Source: Cryptomeria japonica (lineage: Eukaryota; Streptophyta; Pinopsida; Cupressales; Cupressaceae). Taken from it: a stretch of 64,000 nt of DNA. This document shows positions 1 to 13,300 of the stretch, in pieces. The stretch covers positions 154,609,613-154,673,612 of the forward strand of contig NC_081405.1 of assembly GCF_030272615.1 (NCBI RefSeq), written 5' to 3'. The notes under the pieces are model-generated. The model was not told where the DNA came from, made no database searches, and saw only the letters and a list, made by a program, of their open reading frames with translations. The first letter of the stretch is position 1; every line of letters begins with the position of its first letter. Position numbers and translations under genes: made by a program.

Positions 1-1074
1 AAATCCTATTTTGAGATCATTCCTAAGATGTCTCCAGTCTTCCTCTATGGTTGGTTTAAATTTAGGGACCTCAATCTTCTTCTTATGTGTTATCGAGTTT
101 CGATATGATGTTGTAAATTTATAGTTTGAGCTAGGAACTCTTGCATGTGTCGATACTGATTGGGATTGAATTAGTTAGCCTAGTTGGATGTAGGATGGAG
201 GTTGATGATCCCCTAATCTCATCCTAGTGTCATTTTGTGAGAGAATGCAACTGAGGTTGTGTCGATTGTCATCGAGGAGTCATCATTCCTCTCTCTCCTA
301 TCATTTTATTGTGTTGAGTGGTCCCACATTTGATAGTATTCCATTGGTGCCACCTTGATTTTGTAAAGGTGAGGTATTGTGTAGTTTTTCCTATGTTGTG
401 GTGTCCCTTGAGGTATGTGTGCACATTATCATGCAAGTGTGATATGTTATGTCATATCTTTGGTATTGAAGTTGTTAAGTTAATCTAGAATGTTTAATTT
501 TTATTTTTTTTCTAGATCTCTTAGCTCATGTCCTTGGTGGTTCCTTGATGAGGCATGACATAGTTATTGAGAATATCACCATAATAATATTAGGTTAGGT
601 ATCAAATGATGTAGAGAAATGTGCAAGTGTTCTTATAGGTGGTATGGTTGTTTATAAGACTAAATCAAAATGAGGAAGAATTTAGCATCAAAATATCTTT
701 TTGGTAACTAAAACCTATTTATACATTGCAAAAAAATACATGTTGTAAATACAATTAATATTTTAAATAAAGATGGATTCATTGTTAATAATTTAAACCA
801 AGGAGATTTACTTTTACAAGGATTATGGAGGAATTGATATTGATAGAGAATAATATAGATTTTAGATTGAAGGAGGTTGAACTGGATGTGAGACATGGCA
901 TCAAAGAGTAGAAATGGCTTGTCTTGAATGTACATAAGTGTCAAATATGATAAATACATTTATCTACAAGTTTTCTTACAACCACATAAGTCATAACTTA
1001 TAAAAACATAATTTTGACAGTGAGAATGGATTCATATTTGTGTAACCACTAAAGCATGATGCACAAGCAAGTTA
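1..1074. other. Non-coding, no recognisable feature
   Basis: AT-rich sequence with no sustained reading frame and no retrotransposon motif that I can recognise on either strand. The only long open stretch (minus strand, about 708-959) has low-complexity hydrophobic composition and no domain. From about 1,075 the sequence resembles repeat P. Confidence 0.5.
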
Positions 1075-2150
1075 TCCTGATTTGTAGTTTTCTCAAATCA
1101 TGAGATAACCTCTATGAATCATATTATCCTTGATTTATACTTAGCTCAAATCATGGGATAAACCCTACCAAACTTGTTCATTTCATAACCCACAGACTTT
1201 AAGCATTCTTTACAAGGAGATTTCTAGTTCTCCTCAAGTGTGATTCGATCCCATCAAAAGTCACTTTGATCAGATTGAATGTTAGTCTTTGAATTTTTGT
1301 CAGTTTTTAGCTTCAAGAGTTGGTCTTTTTCTCCTTTTGTGTAAATTTGGGGTTAAAACCTGATTTTGTACTTATTTGTTAGAATTACTTGTATTTCAAG
1401 TTTTAAAACCCAAAATACACATGTATTTCAGGTTTTAGACCTTGAAGCACAAGTCTTGAGAACTTTCTTAGTGCATTTTGGGTTTCAAAACCTGAAACAC
1501 ACTCCTATTGTCATACATATTGTACTAAATGCACTTTGTGTTACATTTTAATAAATTAGTTTTTAAACACCTTTATTGTCATTTACATTTTCCTTTTAGT
1601 TTTTTTACTTATTCTATGCTCTTTCTACTCCCACATGTCCATATTTGTGAAGGATCTCATATTCTCACATCTATTTGTCTTTTTTCATTTTCATTTTTGA
1701 TTCTTTCATTATTATTTTTCTTAGGGTTTCATTTTTTCTTCTTTCCTAAGGGCAAGGATTCAAATCACAACCCTCATTTCCTATTTATTGCACTAGCTAT
1801 GATGGGTGGAGTTCAAACTAGGAAGTCTGACCTAGACCTGTGTTTGGTGTAGTCCATACTTTCTAGTTCAAACTCCACTTGGTTTCAATGGTGCAACATT
1901 GAAGTGTTGGTTGGGTTTTATGACTTGACCAACACGCGTTTCATCATGTTGGTTGGATAGAAAAACCCGACCAACACTCCCCTCTATTTTCTACCAAAAC
2001 TTACGCTTTGTGTGTCATTTAGGGTATAGAACCTGAACAATACACTTAATGTGTTGGTCAGGTTCTAACCCTATCTGATACCAACTTACCATGCATAATG
2101 CATTTTATCCTAAGTGTAGGTTAAGATTTGAATCTCAAGCCAAACTTTCT
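1075..2150 (+). repeat. Palindrome-rich repeat P, unbroken copy
   Basis: This stretch matches, in reverse complement, a second copy that element B splits into 21,180-22,255 and 50,722-51,035. It contains a series of 26-32 bp imperfect palindromes with a shared centre close to GGTTTYRAAACC and differing arms, for example 1,391-1,418, 1,472-1,501, 1,904-1,935 (arms GTGTTGGTT and GACCAACAC) and 1,948-1,975. It may be LTR or non-coding sequence of a gypsy-like element, because the other copy lies beside an integrase tail, but no TG/CA ends, primer site or site duplication could be fixed. It joins minus-strand pol abruptly at about 2,150-2,160. Confidence 0.6.
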
Positions 2151-2160
2151 TTTTAAAGTG

Positions 2161-3507
2161 ATATGGTTTGCCCATAACACATCAAACAACTTTTTATGCC
2201 AAGACCTCTAATTCTCATCCACCAAATTCTTGATTATCATCACCAAGTTCTTGTTGTTGGACTTTGTTCAACCATTTCCATGTGGGTAGTAGTTGGAGAA
2301 ATGAGAAAGGATGATCCTATACTTGAAACAAAACTATGTTATCTCATAAGATGATAAATAAGTAGCATTATCTGCTACTATCTTGTTCGAGACACCACAC
2401 CTACAAATGATGTTTTCCTTGATGAATTTACACACCACCTCTAAAGTGGCATGCTTATCTGGTATGGCCTCCATCCACTTGGTGAAATAATCGGTTACAA
2501 TGAGAATATAATTATGCCCACACTAGAAGATGGATTAACTAGACTAATGAAATTTAGAATCCTTTCTAAAAGGGTTCCTCAATCACCACCAGCTTGAGGG
2601 GTAATGTTGCTAGCTTGGGTTTTCCTATAAATTGTTGGGATGATTCACACTTGCACACCTAGTCATACACATCTTGGAAAAGTGTGGGCCAATAGTATTT
2701 TTCTCACAATATCTTGTGAGAAATCACAAGTGCTAAGAAATATCCACCATAGACCAAGTTATGGAAAGATTCCAACAACTTAGTTTGTTGAGCTTTATCC
2801 ACACACCTTAAAGAGGTACCATCAATGCTATGCTTGTATAAACTATTGTCCCATATAACATAATTTGTAGCTTTAACGTTGAGCATCCTTTTCTCCTTGT
2901 ATGAAATATGATTATGAAATTTTCCATACATGAGGAAGTATGCAATATTGGAGTACCATTCATTTGTAGTATTCACAAACAAAACTGTAGGCATGCGTTC
3001 AATCATTTCTTCCTCAATTGCAAATTCTTCTATAGGTTTATTGTTAGTGATCAACTGACACACAACGTTTCCAGAAACCAACTTCGTAGGTTTAATCTCT
3101 ATGTAATACTATTGGATCTTAGCAATCTAGGTACCTCTCTTGGTTCTAAATTCCTCTTGTGTCAAGATAGAATTGATTGTTGGATCTAGTACTAGTGCAA
3201 TAACATGTGTTTAGAATGTAGATCCTAAAATATTGTATTGCCTTGACAACAATGTAAGAATGTTTCTCCATTAGAGAATACTTGAGGTCATGAGCTTTGA
3301 GAGGATAACTTGTGAATGATATAGGAGATTCAATCCCCTCATGATTTTTCTACACCAAATTATCGACAGAGTATGCTTTGAAGCATAGTTGTACATGCTA
3401 AAATCCTTGGTGTAGTCTAGACGTACCAAAACTAGAACATGTACAATTTCCTCTTTTATTTCATTAAAGGAAGCCTTTCCTTCTGCACTCCAACAAAAAG
3501 TGGAATT
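2161..3507 (-). pseudogene. Ty3/gypsy pol fragment: RNase H to integrase core
   Basis: Read on the minus strand, 3,507 to about 3,270 encodes the end of the RT-RNase H block (FCWSAEGKASFNEIKEE, then a KDFSMYNYASKHTLSI-like stretch). From 3,081 to 2,704 comes the pre-integrase and zinc-binding region (WYSNIAYFLMYGK, YKEKRMLNVKA, LLESFHNLVYGGY), in which zinc ligands normally C and H are both Y. From about 2,540 to 2,161 lies the integrase core (DYFTKWMEAIPDKHATLEVV, VADNATYLSS, SWHKKLFDVLWANHIT). It breaks off at the repeat P junction before the integrase C-terminus. The frame continues across the copia insertion into 19,499-19,767. Stops and frameshifts make it non-functional. The wording resembles Tat-like non-chromodomain gypsy elements; the lineage is inferred. 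Confidence 0.75.
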
Positions 3508-4890
3508 TGATGGTATGATGAAAGAATAAGTATTCGGTAGAATACTAAGAAGGGGGGGGGGTGAATCAGTATACTGAAAAACTGATACAAACTTCCCAAT
3601 CTCAAATTCAAACTCACAAAGTAAACTTTCACTATCAAGATCAATACTCAACATCAACCGGTTAACTATTATAACAAATTAACAGTAAACAACTTCAATC
3701 TTGTAAACATCAAAATGCTTAATCATATCTCAACATATTCAATCTCTGAATGCTTCCAGTTATCATGCCTTATCATAAGTTAATCAAATCAACAATTAAG
3801 ATCATAACCATAAAAAACATTCACCACTTGACACAAATGTTTATACGTGGAAAACCCAAATAGGTTAAAACCACGGTGAGATGAGACTCACAAGGATAGC
3901 TATTTGAACTCTTCTGAAGTTCGCCCTATTAGGAAAAAGCCTGGTATAACTTTTTATAGTAAGTCCTATTAAGAACTGATTCTGTTAGGAATCACCCGAT
4001 TAGAGGATTTTACAAATATGCCTTGATGAAAACCACAATACCCTATTAGGAGTAACCTCGGTAGAGGGTTTGAGAATCCAAGCTAATGGCTCGGTTAGGG
4101 GATTTTAATTTCTGTTGTGATTGTTAGAAAACAACAAGTTTTTTCTTGATATGTCTTAATAGCACTACATCTGCTTGATCAGATCCTTTTAAGCTTCAAT
4201 CTACTTCTACACAAACTGCAGATCCATCCTCCGGTTAAGCAACTACACACTCAACTGGTTTTAGCCAACACTTTGCCAACACTCTTACAAACAACTTCAT
4301 CAACATTAAATAAAAATCAATTAGGTTGGTAACACAATAAAAACCTAATTCTCTCATAGAGATTACAAACAAGCCGATTCAATCTTGACCGTTAGAAATC
4401 ATAACAATCTCTTCACATTCTTCAAGAAAATTCCAACTGCTCCATGATCACCACTTTATCGGACTTTGTAACTCATCATGCGCTATGCATTAGATGCAAT
4501 TCACTTTGCTCATTCCCTAGACAATCAAACAAACGCGCCAAAACAATTTGAACTTATCCTCATTTAATGATCACACGTGTCTCCATCATTACTGCTCATC
4601 ATTAGATCTTAAACCAACAAACTTGATTGGTTAGGGTTTAACAAAAAACAATTGGTTGGGTTTACCCGTTACTAAACATAGAAAGGTTTAACCTTATACA
4701 TCGATTTACCGGTTCAAGTCACAAGCTTAATATATCGGTTTACAACATCTTCCAATCTCTTCCTACTAGTTACAAGACAATATCAATAACAACAACAATA
4801 TCAACAATATCATAAATACCATTATCAGTTCAATTGACATCAATGACAACATAACATATCATTAATGCAATCTTCATGCAAATGCCAACA
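3508..4890 (-). repeat. Copia 1 LTR, 3' copy (1,383 bp)
   Basis: It starts TGATGGTATGATG and ends AATGCCAACA as read on the plus strand, matching 18,173-19,493. It contains a run of nine or more G near 3,551. It carries roughly 110 bp around 4,628-4,735 that the partner lacks, and lacks roughly 50 bp around 4,090 that the partner has. Short GTTAGAGGATTT-like motifs recur between about 3,920 and 4,110. Confidence 0.9.
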
Positions 4891-4904
4891 ATCTCCTCCT
4901 TTGG
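4891..4904 (-). other. Copia 1 polypurine tract
   Basis: On the minus strand this reads CCAAAGGAGGAGAT directly before the 3' LTR, the usual plus-strand primer of copia elements. It fixes the inner LTR border. Confidence 0.85.
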
Positions 4905-5244
4905 CATTAGATGGCAATACAAATATCAATACCTCTGATTGCTATTATGATTGGTAAATAGGAATCCTAGTTTACATTTCCAAGTATTCACCATGCTTTG
5001 TGTGTCTTCAGCCTGTCGCTGGTTTCCCTTCGCCAGTCACATAATTATTCTCCTCAATCACGTAATTGTTCTCCCCCTTTGACAGTAATTCCAAATTGAA
5101 GGTAAAACATGTAATGTCAAATTTTCACTATGCATCAACAACATACTGCAACTTGATGCCCCCCTTGTGGAATACATCCACTTCTTCACCAATCCATGTA
5201 AAATTCTACAAGTAATTCAGGGACTGGTGCAATCAAAATAATAC

Positions 5245-8120
5245 TTAACTAACTTCACGAAGAGGGACAACCCCCAACTGACTTCTAAGATACTCAAAAG
5301 TACTCTTAGGTAGAGGTTTGGTAAAGATATTTGCAATTTGTTGCTTGGTAGAAACATGCTCTAAGATAACATCTTTACATTGAACTTTTTCCCTCAAAAA
5401 GTGATACTTGAATTCAATGTGCTTGGTGCAAGCATGCAAAATAGGATTCTTAGAAATATTAATGGCACTTGTATTATCACATAAAATTCTATAGGCTCTG
5501 AGATCTTCATCTTAAAACCTTCCAAAATGTGCCTCATCCAAATAGCTTGTGTGCAATTCATATAAGCTGCAACATACTCAGCTTCAACAGTAGATTGTGA
5601 AGTACAACTCTACTTCTTACTACTCCATGAAACTAGGCTTCCTCCTAGAAAGAATGATCCACTGGTAGTACTTTTTTGGTCATCAATATTTCTTGCCCAA
5701 TCAGCATCAGTGTATGCCTTCAAATTCTCTTTGTTGCTATCATGTGTGCTTCCTTTGGATTCATCCAAAATCTTGCAGCTATACCAACTGGATGGGCAAT
5801 ATCTAGTCTGTTGTGAACAACATAGTGTAATTTTCTAATCATTGACCTGTATTCCTTTACAACAACAAAATTATATGCATCTTCCTTGAACAATTATAAA
5901 CCTATAACCATTGGAGTTCCAACTGGTTTATAGTCACTCATGCCAAAAGTCTTCAAAACTTCTTTCACATACTTAGATTGAGTAATGAAAATACCATTCT
6001 TCATCTACTGCATCTGCAAGCCTATGGAATTTTTTATTTCCCCTACTAATGAAATTTCAAACTCATTCTTCATTTCATCTGCAAAACTATTACTCATGAC
6101 ATCATTACCTCCAAATATAATGTCATCAACAAATACTTCACTGACCAGTATTTCATCTCCTTCAGACTTGAGATAAAAATTACTATCATCACTAGTTCTT
6201 GCAAAGCCTATCTTCATTAGATGTGTATGAAACTATTCATACCATGCTCTGGGTGCTTGCTTAATCCATAGAAAGCTTTATGCAATCTCCATACCATGTC
6301 TTTCTCATCTATCAATGCATAACCATCAGGCTGCTCTATATATAACTCTTCTTCCAATATCCCATTCAAAAATGAAGACTTAACATCCATCTGGTATACC
6401 TTGAACTTCTTATGGGCTGCAAATGCAAGTAAAGTTCTGACATCTTCCAGTCTTGGTACTGGTGCAAATTTTTTGCCATAATATTTTCCTTCTTCTTGAG
6501 CATAACCCTTGTAGACTAATCTTGCCTTGTTGCGAACTACAACACCATCTTAATTTAACTTGTTTCTAAATACCCATTTAGTACCTATAACATTCTTGTT
6601 TATTGGATGGGGTACCAAGCTCCAAGTGTTGTTCTTCTCAATTTGATCCAATTCCTCCTCCATAGCTTTAACCCAATAATCATCACCAAATGCCTCCTTA
6701 GCACTTCTAGGTTCAATGGTGGAGATCATGCAAGAGTTCTCTCTTGTTTTACTTCTAGTTAGTACTCCAACATCCTTATCCCCAATAATCTGCTCAGGAC
6801 TGTGGTTCAGTCTTACATACCTAGGAATAATATGATCATTCTCTTAAGGTTCAGCTTCTTCATTATCATCTTTTTCTGAATTTATTTGTTCCAGTTGAAC
6901 AAGTACATCAGAATTTGCTTTATCGGTTTTTGATTTAACAGTTTCAGGTTCCAAAAGAAAAATGCAAGGATCTTCATCCTTTTTCTCTGAAATGGTTCCT
7001 TTTGAGACTTCAGGACATTCATCTACAAAAACATTAGCACTCTCAAAAATTCTCTGTGTCTAGTTGCTGAAGCATTTATAGGCCTTACTCTTGGTGGAAT
7101 AGCCAAGAAATATGCCTTCATCACTCTTAGCTTCAAACTTGCTTATGTAATCACCTCTTTTAATAAAACACTTGCTACCAAATATTTTAAAATAGCTAAC
7201 ATTAGGTGATCTCCCATACCAATATTCATAAGGGGTCTTTTCCTTACATCTTTTCATCAGAACTCGGTTCATTGTGTAAACAACTGTACTTACAACTTCT
7301 TTCCAAAATGTTTTCACTACACTTCCTTGTATCAACATTGTCCTAGTAGCTTTAACCACTAACCAATTGTTCCTCTTTGTTATACCATTCTGTTGTGGTG
7401 TCCTTGGTGTAGAAAGTTGCTACTTGATACCATTCTCATCATAGTACTTAGTGAATTCCTTAGAAGTAAATTCACCGCCTTGATCTATTCTCAAACATTT
7501 TATCTTTTTTCCACTCTCTTTCTAAGCTAAGGCCTTAAATGCCTTGAACTTACCAAAAGCTTCATTCTTATCTTTCAAGAATGTGACCCACATCATCCTT
7601 GAACAATCATCAGTGAAGATCATGAAATATCTATCACCTTGAATGCTTCTTGTTCTTATTGGTCCACATAGATTTGTATGAACCAAATCTAACAAGTTCT
7701 CTACTGAGAAGGACCTGCTCTTGAAAGTAGAAGAATTCATCTTTCCTAACTGACATTCTTTACAAAGGGCATTAATTAGTTTGTCTATCTGAGGTAGACC
7801 TCTTACTATCTTGAACTTTCTCACTTTAACAATATTGTCAAAATTTATATAACAAAATCATCTATGCCAAATCCAACTATCATCTATCTTTGCAATCAAA
7901 CAATTGCTAACTTTAGGATTAAGATGAAATAGATTACCTTTGGTCTGTTTACCGGTTGCAATCAATTCACCTTTGTTGTCAAAGATTTTACACATGCTAG
8001 ATCTAAATTCTAGTGGGTATCCTTTGTCATTCAGTTGTGCTACACTCAGAAGATTTTTACCTTCAACCGAATAAACATCATCAACACTGCTCTTCCCATT
8101 AAGAGAAATGACTCCCTTAC
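5245..8120 (-). pseudogene. Copia 1 pol: integrase, reverse transcriptase, RNase H
   Basis: Minus strand. Pre-integrase is at 8,244-7,858 (VEGKNLLSVAQLNDKG, ending SWIWHR). The integrase core is at about 7,824-7,060 (LVHTNLCGPI, YFMIFTDDCSRMMWV, LRIDQGGEFTSKEF, TPQQNGITKRN, FLGYSTKSKAY). Reverse transcriptase is at about 6,700-5,900 (VYQMDVKSSFLNG, the catalytic FVDDIIFGGN near 6,130). RNase H is at about 5,720-5,245 (STVEAEYVAA, HIEFKYHFLREKV, and the copia-typical end ANIFTKPLPKSTFEYLR). Stops occur, for example, near 7,060, 6,845 and 6,550, so the copy is dead, although the RT aspartates survive. The frame resumes in gag-protease beyond the chromovirus; the join VKGK-GVISLNGK is clean when one CTTAC copy is removed. 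Confidence 0.88.
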
Positions 8121-10287
8121 TGGTGCAGGAGCACCTAGTTGAGTAAAACTCCCATTTTTGATTTTTTTGTTTGTAATGTCTTGTGATAGGTTGTTTATGT
8201 TGTTTTAGGTTGTTATGAGTCATGTTTAGTGGTTTTGATCTCATTTTGGGCTTAAGAGATCAAATCTTGCATTTCAGGCTTTAAGTTGACAACTTTTGGC
8301 AAAAAAGTGCAAAATTGCTAAAAACATCTTCTAATGCTTTCAAAAGAATTGAAACATGTTTGATAGGTGTTTTTAGGCATGTCTAAGTTGATTAGACAAG
8401 TTGACAAGGTTAGATTGTCAAAAACGCCTTTTTGAGCAAAAATTGTTGTCATTTCGCTCAAAAAGTTATCAAAATTGTAAATATTTGGGTTTTTCTTGCA
8501 AAATGTGGTTATGGAAGTCTCTTTTCCATACTGAGCTTGATAACCACCTTGTTGGACTATAAAAACATCTCTCTTTTCTTTGAAGAGAGTTGGTGATTGT
8601 ATTTACAAGAGAAACTTAATAGAAATCATGTTTTTTTGGCTTTTATGACTATTTTTTTCTTCCTTGGAGTAACAGTCCGTAATGTAGCACTCTTTTCCAT
8701 ATTTTACCTTCTAGGAGGTGTTCATATTGGTTATTTAATGCACCACAAGTTATTATTGTTTGGGTTTCTTTTGTAAATTGTTTTGTACAAAAATATTTGC
8801 AAACTATGTCCCTGCTGCCCTGCCAAGGGTTTGGAGTTTTAAAATGCCACCACTTGACTAATCCAGGTCTGGGATCCCACATAATGGATTTATTCAAGTT
8901 GGAAATCATGTATATACTATAAATATGCTCATTTTTTTTCCAAGAGAGTGGTAGGAGGAAGAACTTGAGTAAATACTAGGCAAGTGTTTGTCATTTGGCT
9001 AGTAGCATGAACAAAACTCAAAGTTTGCACTCAAAAGTAATTTGGGTGAGCAAATGAATGTGACAGAGGTCTGGAAATTTGGCCAAGGGAATTGAGAATC
9101 TTCTTGGTTGGCTATTTTAGTTTTTTCTTTCTTAATCTTTCTCATTTTGTAATCAAACAGTGAGTTCACTGTTTTTTGGAAAACATACTTATCAAATGTC
9201 CATGGAATGCTTCAAATAGCATCATCCAAGCCTTGTAATTAAAAAGGAATTGTAATAGGAGATTATCCAATGTGTGAATACCTCATGGATATGTATATCC
9301 AATCCCAAAAATCTTCTTTATGCAGGTCCCGAAGTGTAATGGTTGCTGACTGGTAAGGGGGCAGCAAAAAGACAGTGACAGAGGCAATTTACTGTTTTCT
9401 AACTTGCTTGCCAAGTGTTTGGCATTTTGCTTGCAGGGAAGAAATAGAGGAAGGTTCTATCTGATGTGGTAGAGGTCCTAATCCATTTTGGAGGCTTGAA
9501 GAGTGGATTTAGAGAGACTTTCCAATGTTACTTGCTCCAAACCCTACCAAACCCTCTAAATATGCCACAAAAGGTGGGCAGTCCTAAATCTGCACTAACA
9601 GTGGAATAAACCTTGAAAATGTTTGAGCATAAAACCCTAAGACATCATCCAAAACAAGCTTGAGGGAGGAAATTCCCATCGTTGGGAAGCATGAGCAAAA
9701 TAAGGCCAATTAGGCCTCCACGGGCTAGTAGCCCTTTTGGACTGCATAACAAACAAATGACTGTTTTTGTTAAGTGCATGAAACCGATGGCAAGATGAAG
9801 TTTGGGGCTTATGAAACATAGTGAGAACAATCCTAAATAGTCAAACAAGTGTTACTTGGAACCTTAGACAGTGTGCATCGTCATTTGGGGGTAGTTGACC
9901 TTTGTTGGTGAATTTGAGCAAGCTAAGGGTTAAAGACCTCAAACAAAATTGTGAGCATCCAAATGTGAGCAAAACCTTGTTGGCCCCCTATATTTCCATG
10001 TGGAAGACCTGTAGTACACTTTGAAACATAAGGTTGAAGGCCCCAAGAACTAAGAATGAGAATGTGTAGTTGGAAGGAATAAGCAATTTGAGTAGATTTG
10101 TGCATGGGTGAGAGCCATCACCTAAAAGGGAGTTTGTTAGGCAAGTGAACCATGTAGTACTTGGCATTATAACCACAAGACCGATTATGTAAACACATAC
10201 AATAGACTCAATAAGTGTTTGGGTAACAGATTGAATTACTTGAGCAAATTGTCCTTATTGAGCACTTTCCTAGCAAGCTCCCTATCA
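8121..10287 (+). repeat. Chromovirus 5' LTR (2,167 bp)
   Basis: It starts TGGTGCAGGAGCACC and ends AGCTCCCTATCA, followed by the primer site. It has one partner at 14,790-16,953. Short open stretches inside it on both strands are not supported as genes. Confidence 0.95.
8556..8566 (+). promoter_or_regulatory. Candidate TATA box of chromovirus LTR
   Basis: ACTATAAAAAC lies about 435 bp into the LTR and is kept in the other LTR at 15,227-15,240 as ACTATAAAAAAATC. A CT-rich stretch follows. Conservation in both LTRs supports a promoter role; this is an inference without transcript data. Confidence 0.5.
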
Positions 10288-10290
10288 TAG

Positions 10291-10303
10291 TGGTATCAGA
10301 GCC
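10291..10303 (+). other. Chromovirus primer-binding site (initiator Met tRNA)
   Basis: TGGTATCAGAGCC begins three bases after the LTR end and matches the complement of the plant initiator methionine tRNA 3' end, the usual minus-strand primer of copia elements and chromoviruses. Confidence 0.9.
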
Positions 10304-10340
10304 AACGAAAGATTTAGGAGGAAAGGAACATTAGGGAAAC

Positions 10341-13300
10341 ATGGTGACTAATGAAGAATTAGCTAAGAAGGTCGAAGACCAAGAGGAGGAAAACAGGGCA
10401 CTCAAAGAAAAATTAGATCAACTAGAAATGAAACTAACTGAAGTAGAAGTCAAAACTAAAGAAGTCCATGATAAGGTTTGAGACCAGGGTAAAATGATGG
10501 CAATAGAGGATGAAGTCCCCATGCCTGACCCTGTCATTGAGCAAGAACCATTCTTGAAAGCCTTGAGAGCTATGAGTGGTAAAACCTTAGAGGGAGTGGC
10601 TCTTTTCAGTGGGAAGATGGATCCAGATGCTCTCATAGAGTGGATCGAAGGATTAGAAAACCATTTTGAGTGTGATGGAGTAATTGAAGCACAAAAGGTT
10701 AAGGTAGCAAAATCTAGGCTAAGAGGGGCAACCTTAACTTGGTGGAATTTCATCCAAGAGGAAAGGGTGAAAGAAGGTAAGAAACCACTAGCCACCTGGA
10801 AAGCAATGGTAACCAAAATCAAAGAAACCTACCTTCCTGAAGATTATGAAATACAACTTCACAAGAAAAGATAGAATTTGAGACAAAAAGACCTAGATGT
10901 CAGTAGCTACATTGACGAGTTTAATAAACTATGCATGAGATCCAGAGTAGTAGAGGATGACAGTATCAAAGTGGTAAGGTACTTGAATGGGTTAAGATGG
11001 AACATCCAGGAGGAGATGAGCTTGTTATTCCCACAAACAGTACATAAGTGTTATCAACTAGCACTTAAGGTGGAAGAGAAAGGTAGGAGAAATCAAGAAG
11101 AAAAAAATAGAGGAAGAGGTAGGGGAAGAGACAGTAGAGTCCATAGAAGAAGTTTTGGGGGAAGGAGCATAGATCAACGATCCCAGGGAGAGTCTAAACT
11201 TCTAGAGAAAAGTGAGGATTCTCAGAGCAAACCCAACTATAAGGGTAGGGGATCAAGCAACCCGAGTAGGGGTAGATCTAATGGACTAGGGAGAGGGTCC
11301 TACTTCTCAACCATGAAGTGCTATTACTATCAAAAGTTGGGCCACCCTGCCTTTAGATTCCCAGAGAAGCCTAGTTCATCCTATGGTGGTGAAAAGAGCG
11401 TAAACTATGTTTAGGAAGATGGAGGAAATACAAGAACTTCAGCATTGAACAAACTAGCTTACGAAGATGGTGAGAGTTTGATGGTCAAGAGAGTGTTAAT
11501 GAAGAAGCCACATAGTATAGAGGCCTCACAAAGAAGAACATTGTTTTGGATTAAGTGTAAAATCATGGGAAAGGTGTGTAAGGTGATCATAGATTCATGA
11601 TCCACAGTTAACATCATATCAGAGGAAGTAGTAAGCAAATTGAAACTACCTAGGATACAACACAAGGAGCCATACAAGGTCACATGGTTAAATAAGGGAC
11701 AACATGTGTTAGTAAATGAGCAAGCTTGGATAGATTTCCACATAGGTGGATATGTAGATAGGATCCTATGTAACATCCTTCCTATGGATGCTTGCCACCT
11801 ATTGTTGGGTAGACCATGGCAGTTTGACCGAAAAGCACAACATGATGGGGAAAGAAACTCCTACTCATTTCAGAAAGATGGAGTAGCCTATCAGATTCAA
11901 TCCCTCATTAAAGAAGGAGAGAGCAGAAACAAAGTACCTAACATCTTGTTAGTAAATGAGAAAGAGTTCATCAAAACACTAGAAGAAGGTGAAGGAGTGG
12001 GATTTGCACTCATAGTGAAACCCAAGGAAGAAAAGGTGGAAAATAAAGTTGAGATACCATATGAGGTGCAAAAAATCCTTGACAACTTCAAAGAAATAAT
12101 TAGTGATGGTACACCTGCAGCTTTACCACCTCCTAGAGCCATTAGCCATCAAATTGATTTCATACCTAGAGCCTCTTTACCAAATAAGGTAGCCTATAAG
12201 ATGACCCCTGAACAAAATGAAGAAGTAGCAAGACAAATACAAGAACTCCTAGACAAAGGGTTGATTAGGAAGATTATTAGTCCTTGTGCAGTACCTACAG
12301 TGTTGGCACCTAAGAAGGGTGGTACATGGAGACTTTGCACAGATTCCAGAGCCATAAAAAAGATCACCATGAGATACAGATTTCCCATACCCAGGATAGA
12401 GGATTTGATGGATTGTTTGGGGGGTGCATAGTATTTCAGTAAGATTGATTTGAAGAATGGTTACCATCAGATAAGAATCAAAGAGGGGGATGAGTGGAAG
12501 ACAACTTTCAAAACAAATGAGGGTCTTTATGAGTGGCTTGTCATGCCATTTGGACTCTCTAATACTCCCAGCACATTCATGAGACTCATGAATGAAGTTT
12601 TACATGATTTCATTGGCAAGTTTGTTGTTTTGTATTTAGATGATATTCTTATTTTCAGTAAGACTAAGGAAGAGCATTTGAAGCATTTGGCTATTGTTTT
12701 GAGACAGTTATCTGATGAACAACTAACCATTAATCTAGAAAAATGTCATTTCTTGAAGCAAGAATTGGTCTATCTTGGTTTTGTTGTATCAGGAGGCAAT
12801 ATGAAAATGGATCAATCTAAAGTTGCAGCAATAACCAGTTGGCCAACTCCTAAGATAGCCAGTGATGTCAGAAGCTTCCATGGTTTGGCACAGTTTTATA
12901 GAAAGTTCATCAGGGGATTCAGTGAGATTTGTGCTCCAATGTTAGACACCATCAAAGGGGGTGTAAAGGTAAAATTTCAGTGGACAAGTGCAGCCAATAA
13001 GGGGTTTGAAATATTGCAAACTAAAGTAGCTACTCAACCAGTGCTCATTTTACCTAGTTTTGATAAGCTTTTTACTATTGAATGTGATGCTAGTAATATT
13101 GCTATAGGAGTTGTTTTAAGTCAAGAAAATAGACCAGTTGCATTCTTTAGTGAGAAGTTGAACGATGCAAAGAAAAAGTACTCTTCCTATGATTTAGAAC
13201 TTTATGCATTAGTACAAGCACTTAGGAAATGGAGACACTATCTTCTTCCTAAAGAGTTTGTTGTATACACAGATAATCAGGCACTCAGTTTCTTGAACTC

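Noticed and set aside
2068-2086. CTATCTGATACCA, which reads as a TGGTATCAG primer site on the minus strand
   Set aside because: The matching place in the second P copy reads differently (TTGGTGTCCAAC), and no LTR end lies beside it, so it is part of a P palindrome.
3550-3560. Poly-G run as a special structure
   Set aside because: A homopolymer in the copia LTR, also present in shorter form at about 18,214; likely slippage.
9637-10176. Open stretches on the minus strand inside the chromovirus LTR
   Set aside because: They lie in LTR sequence and are only partly kept in the other LTR, without known domains.
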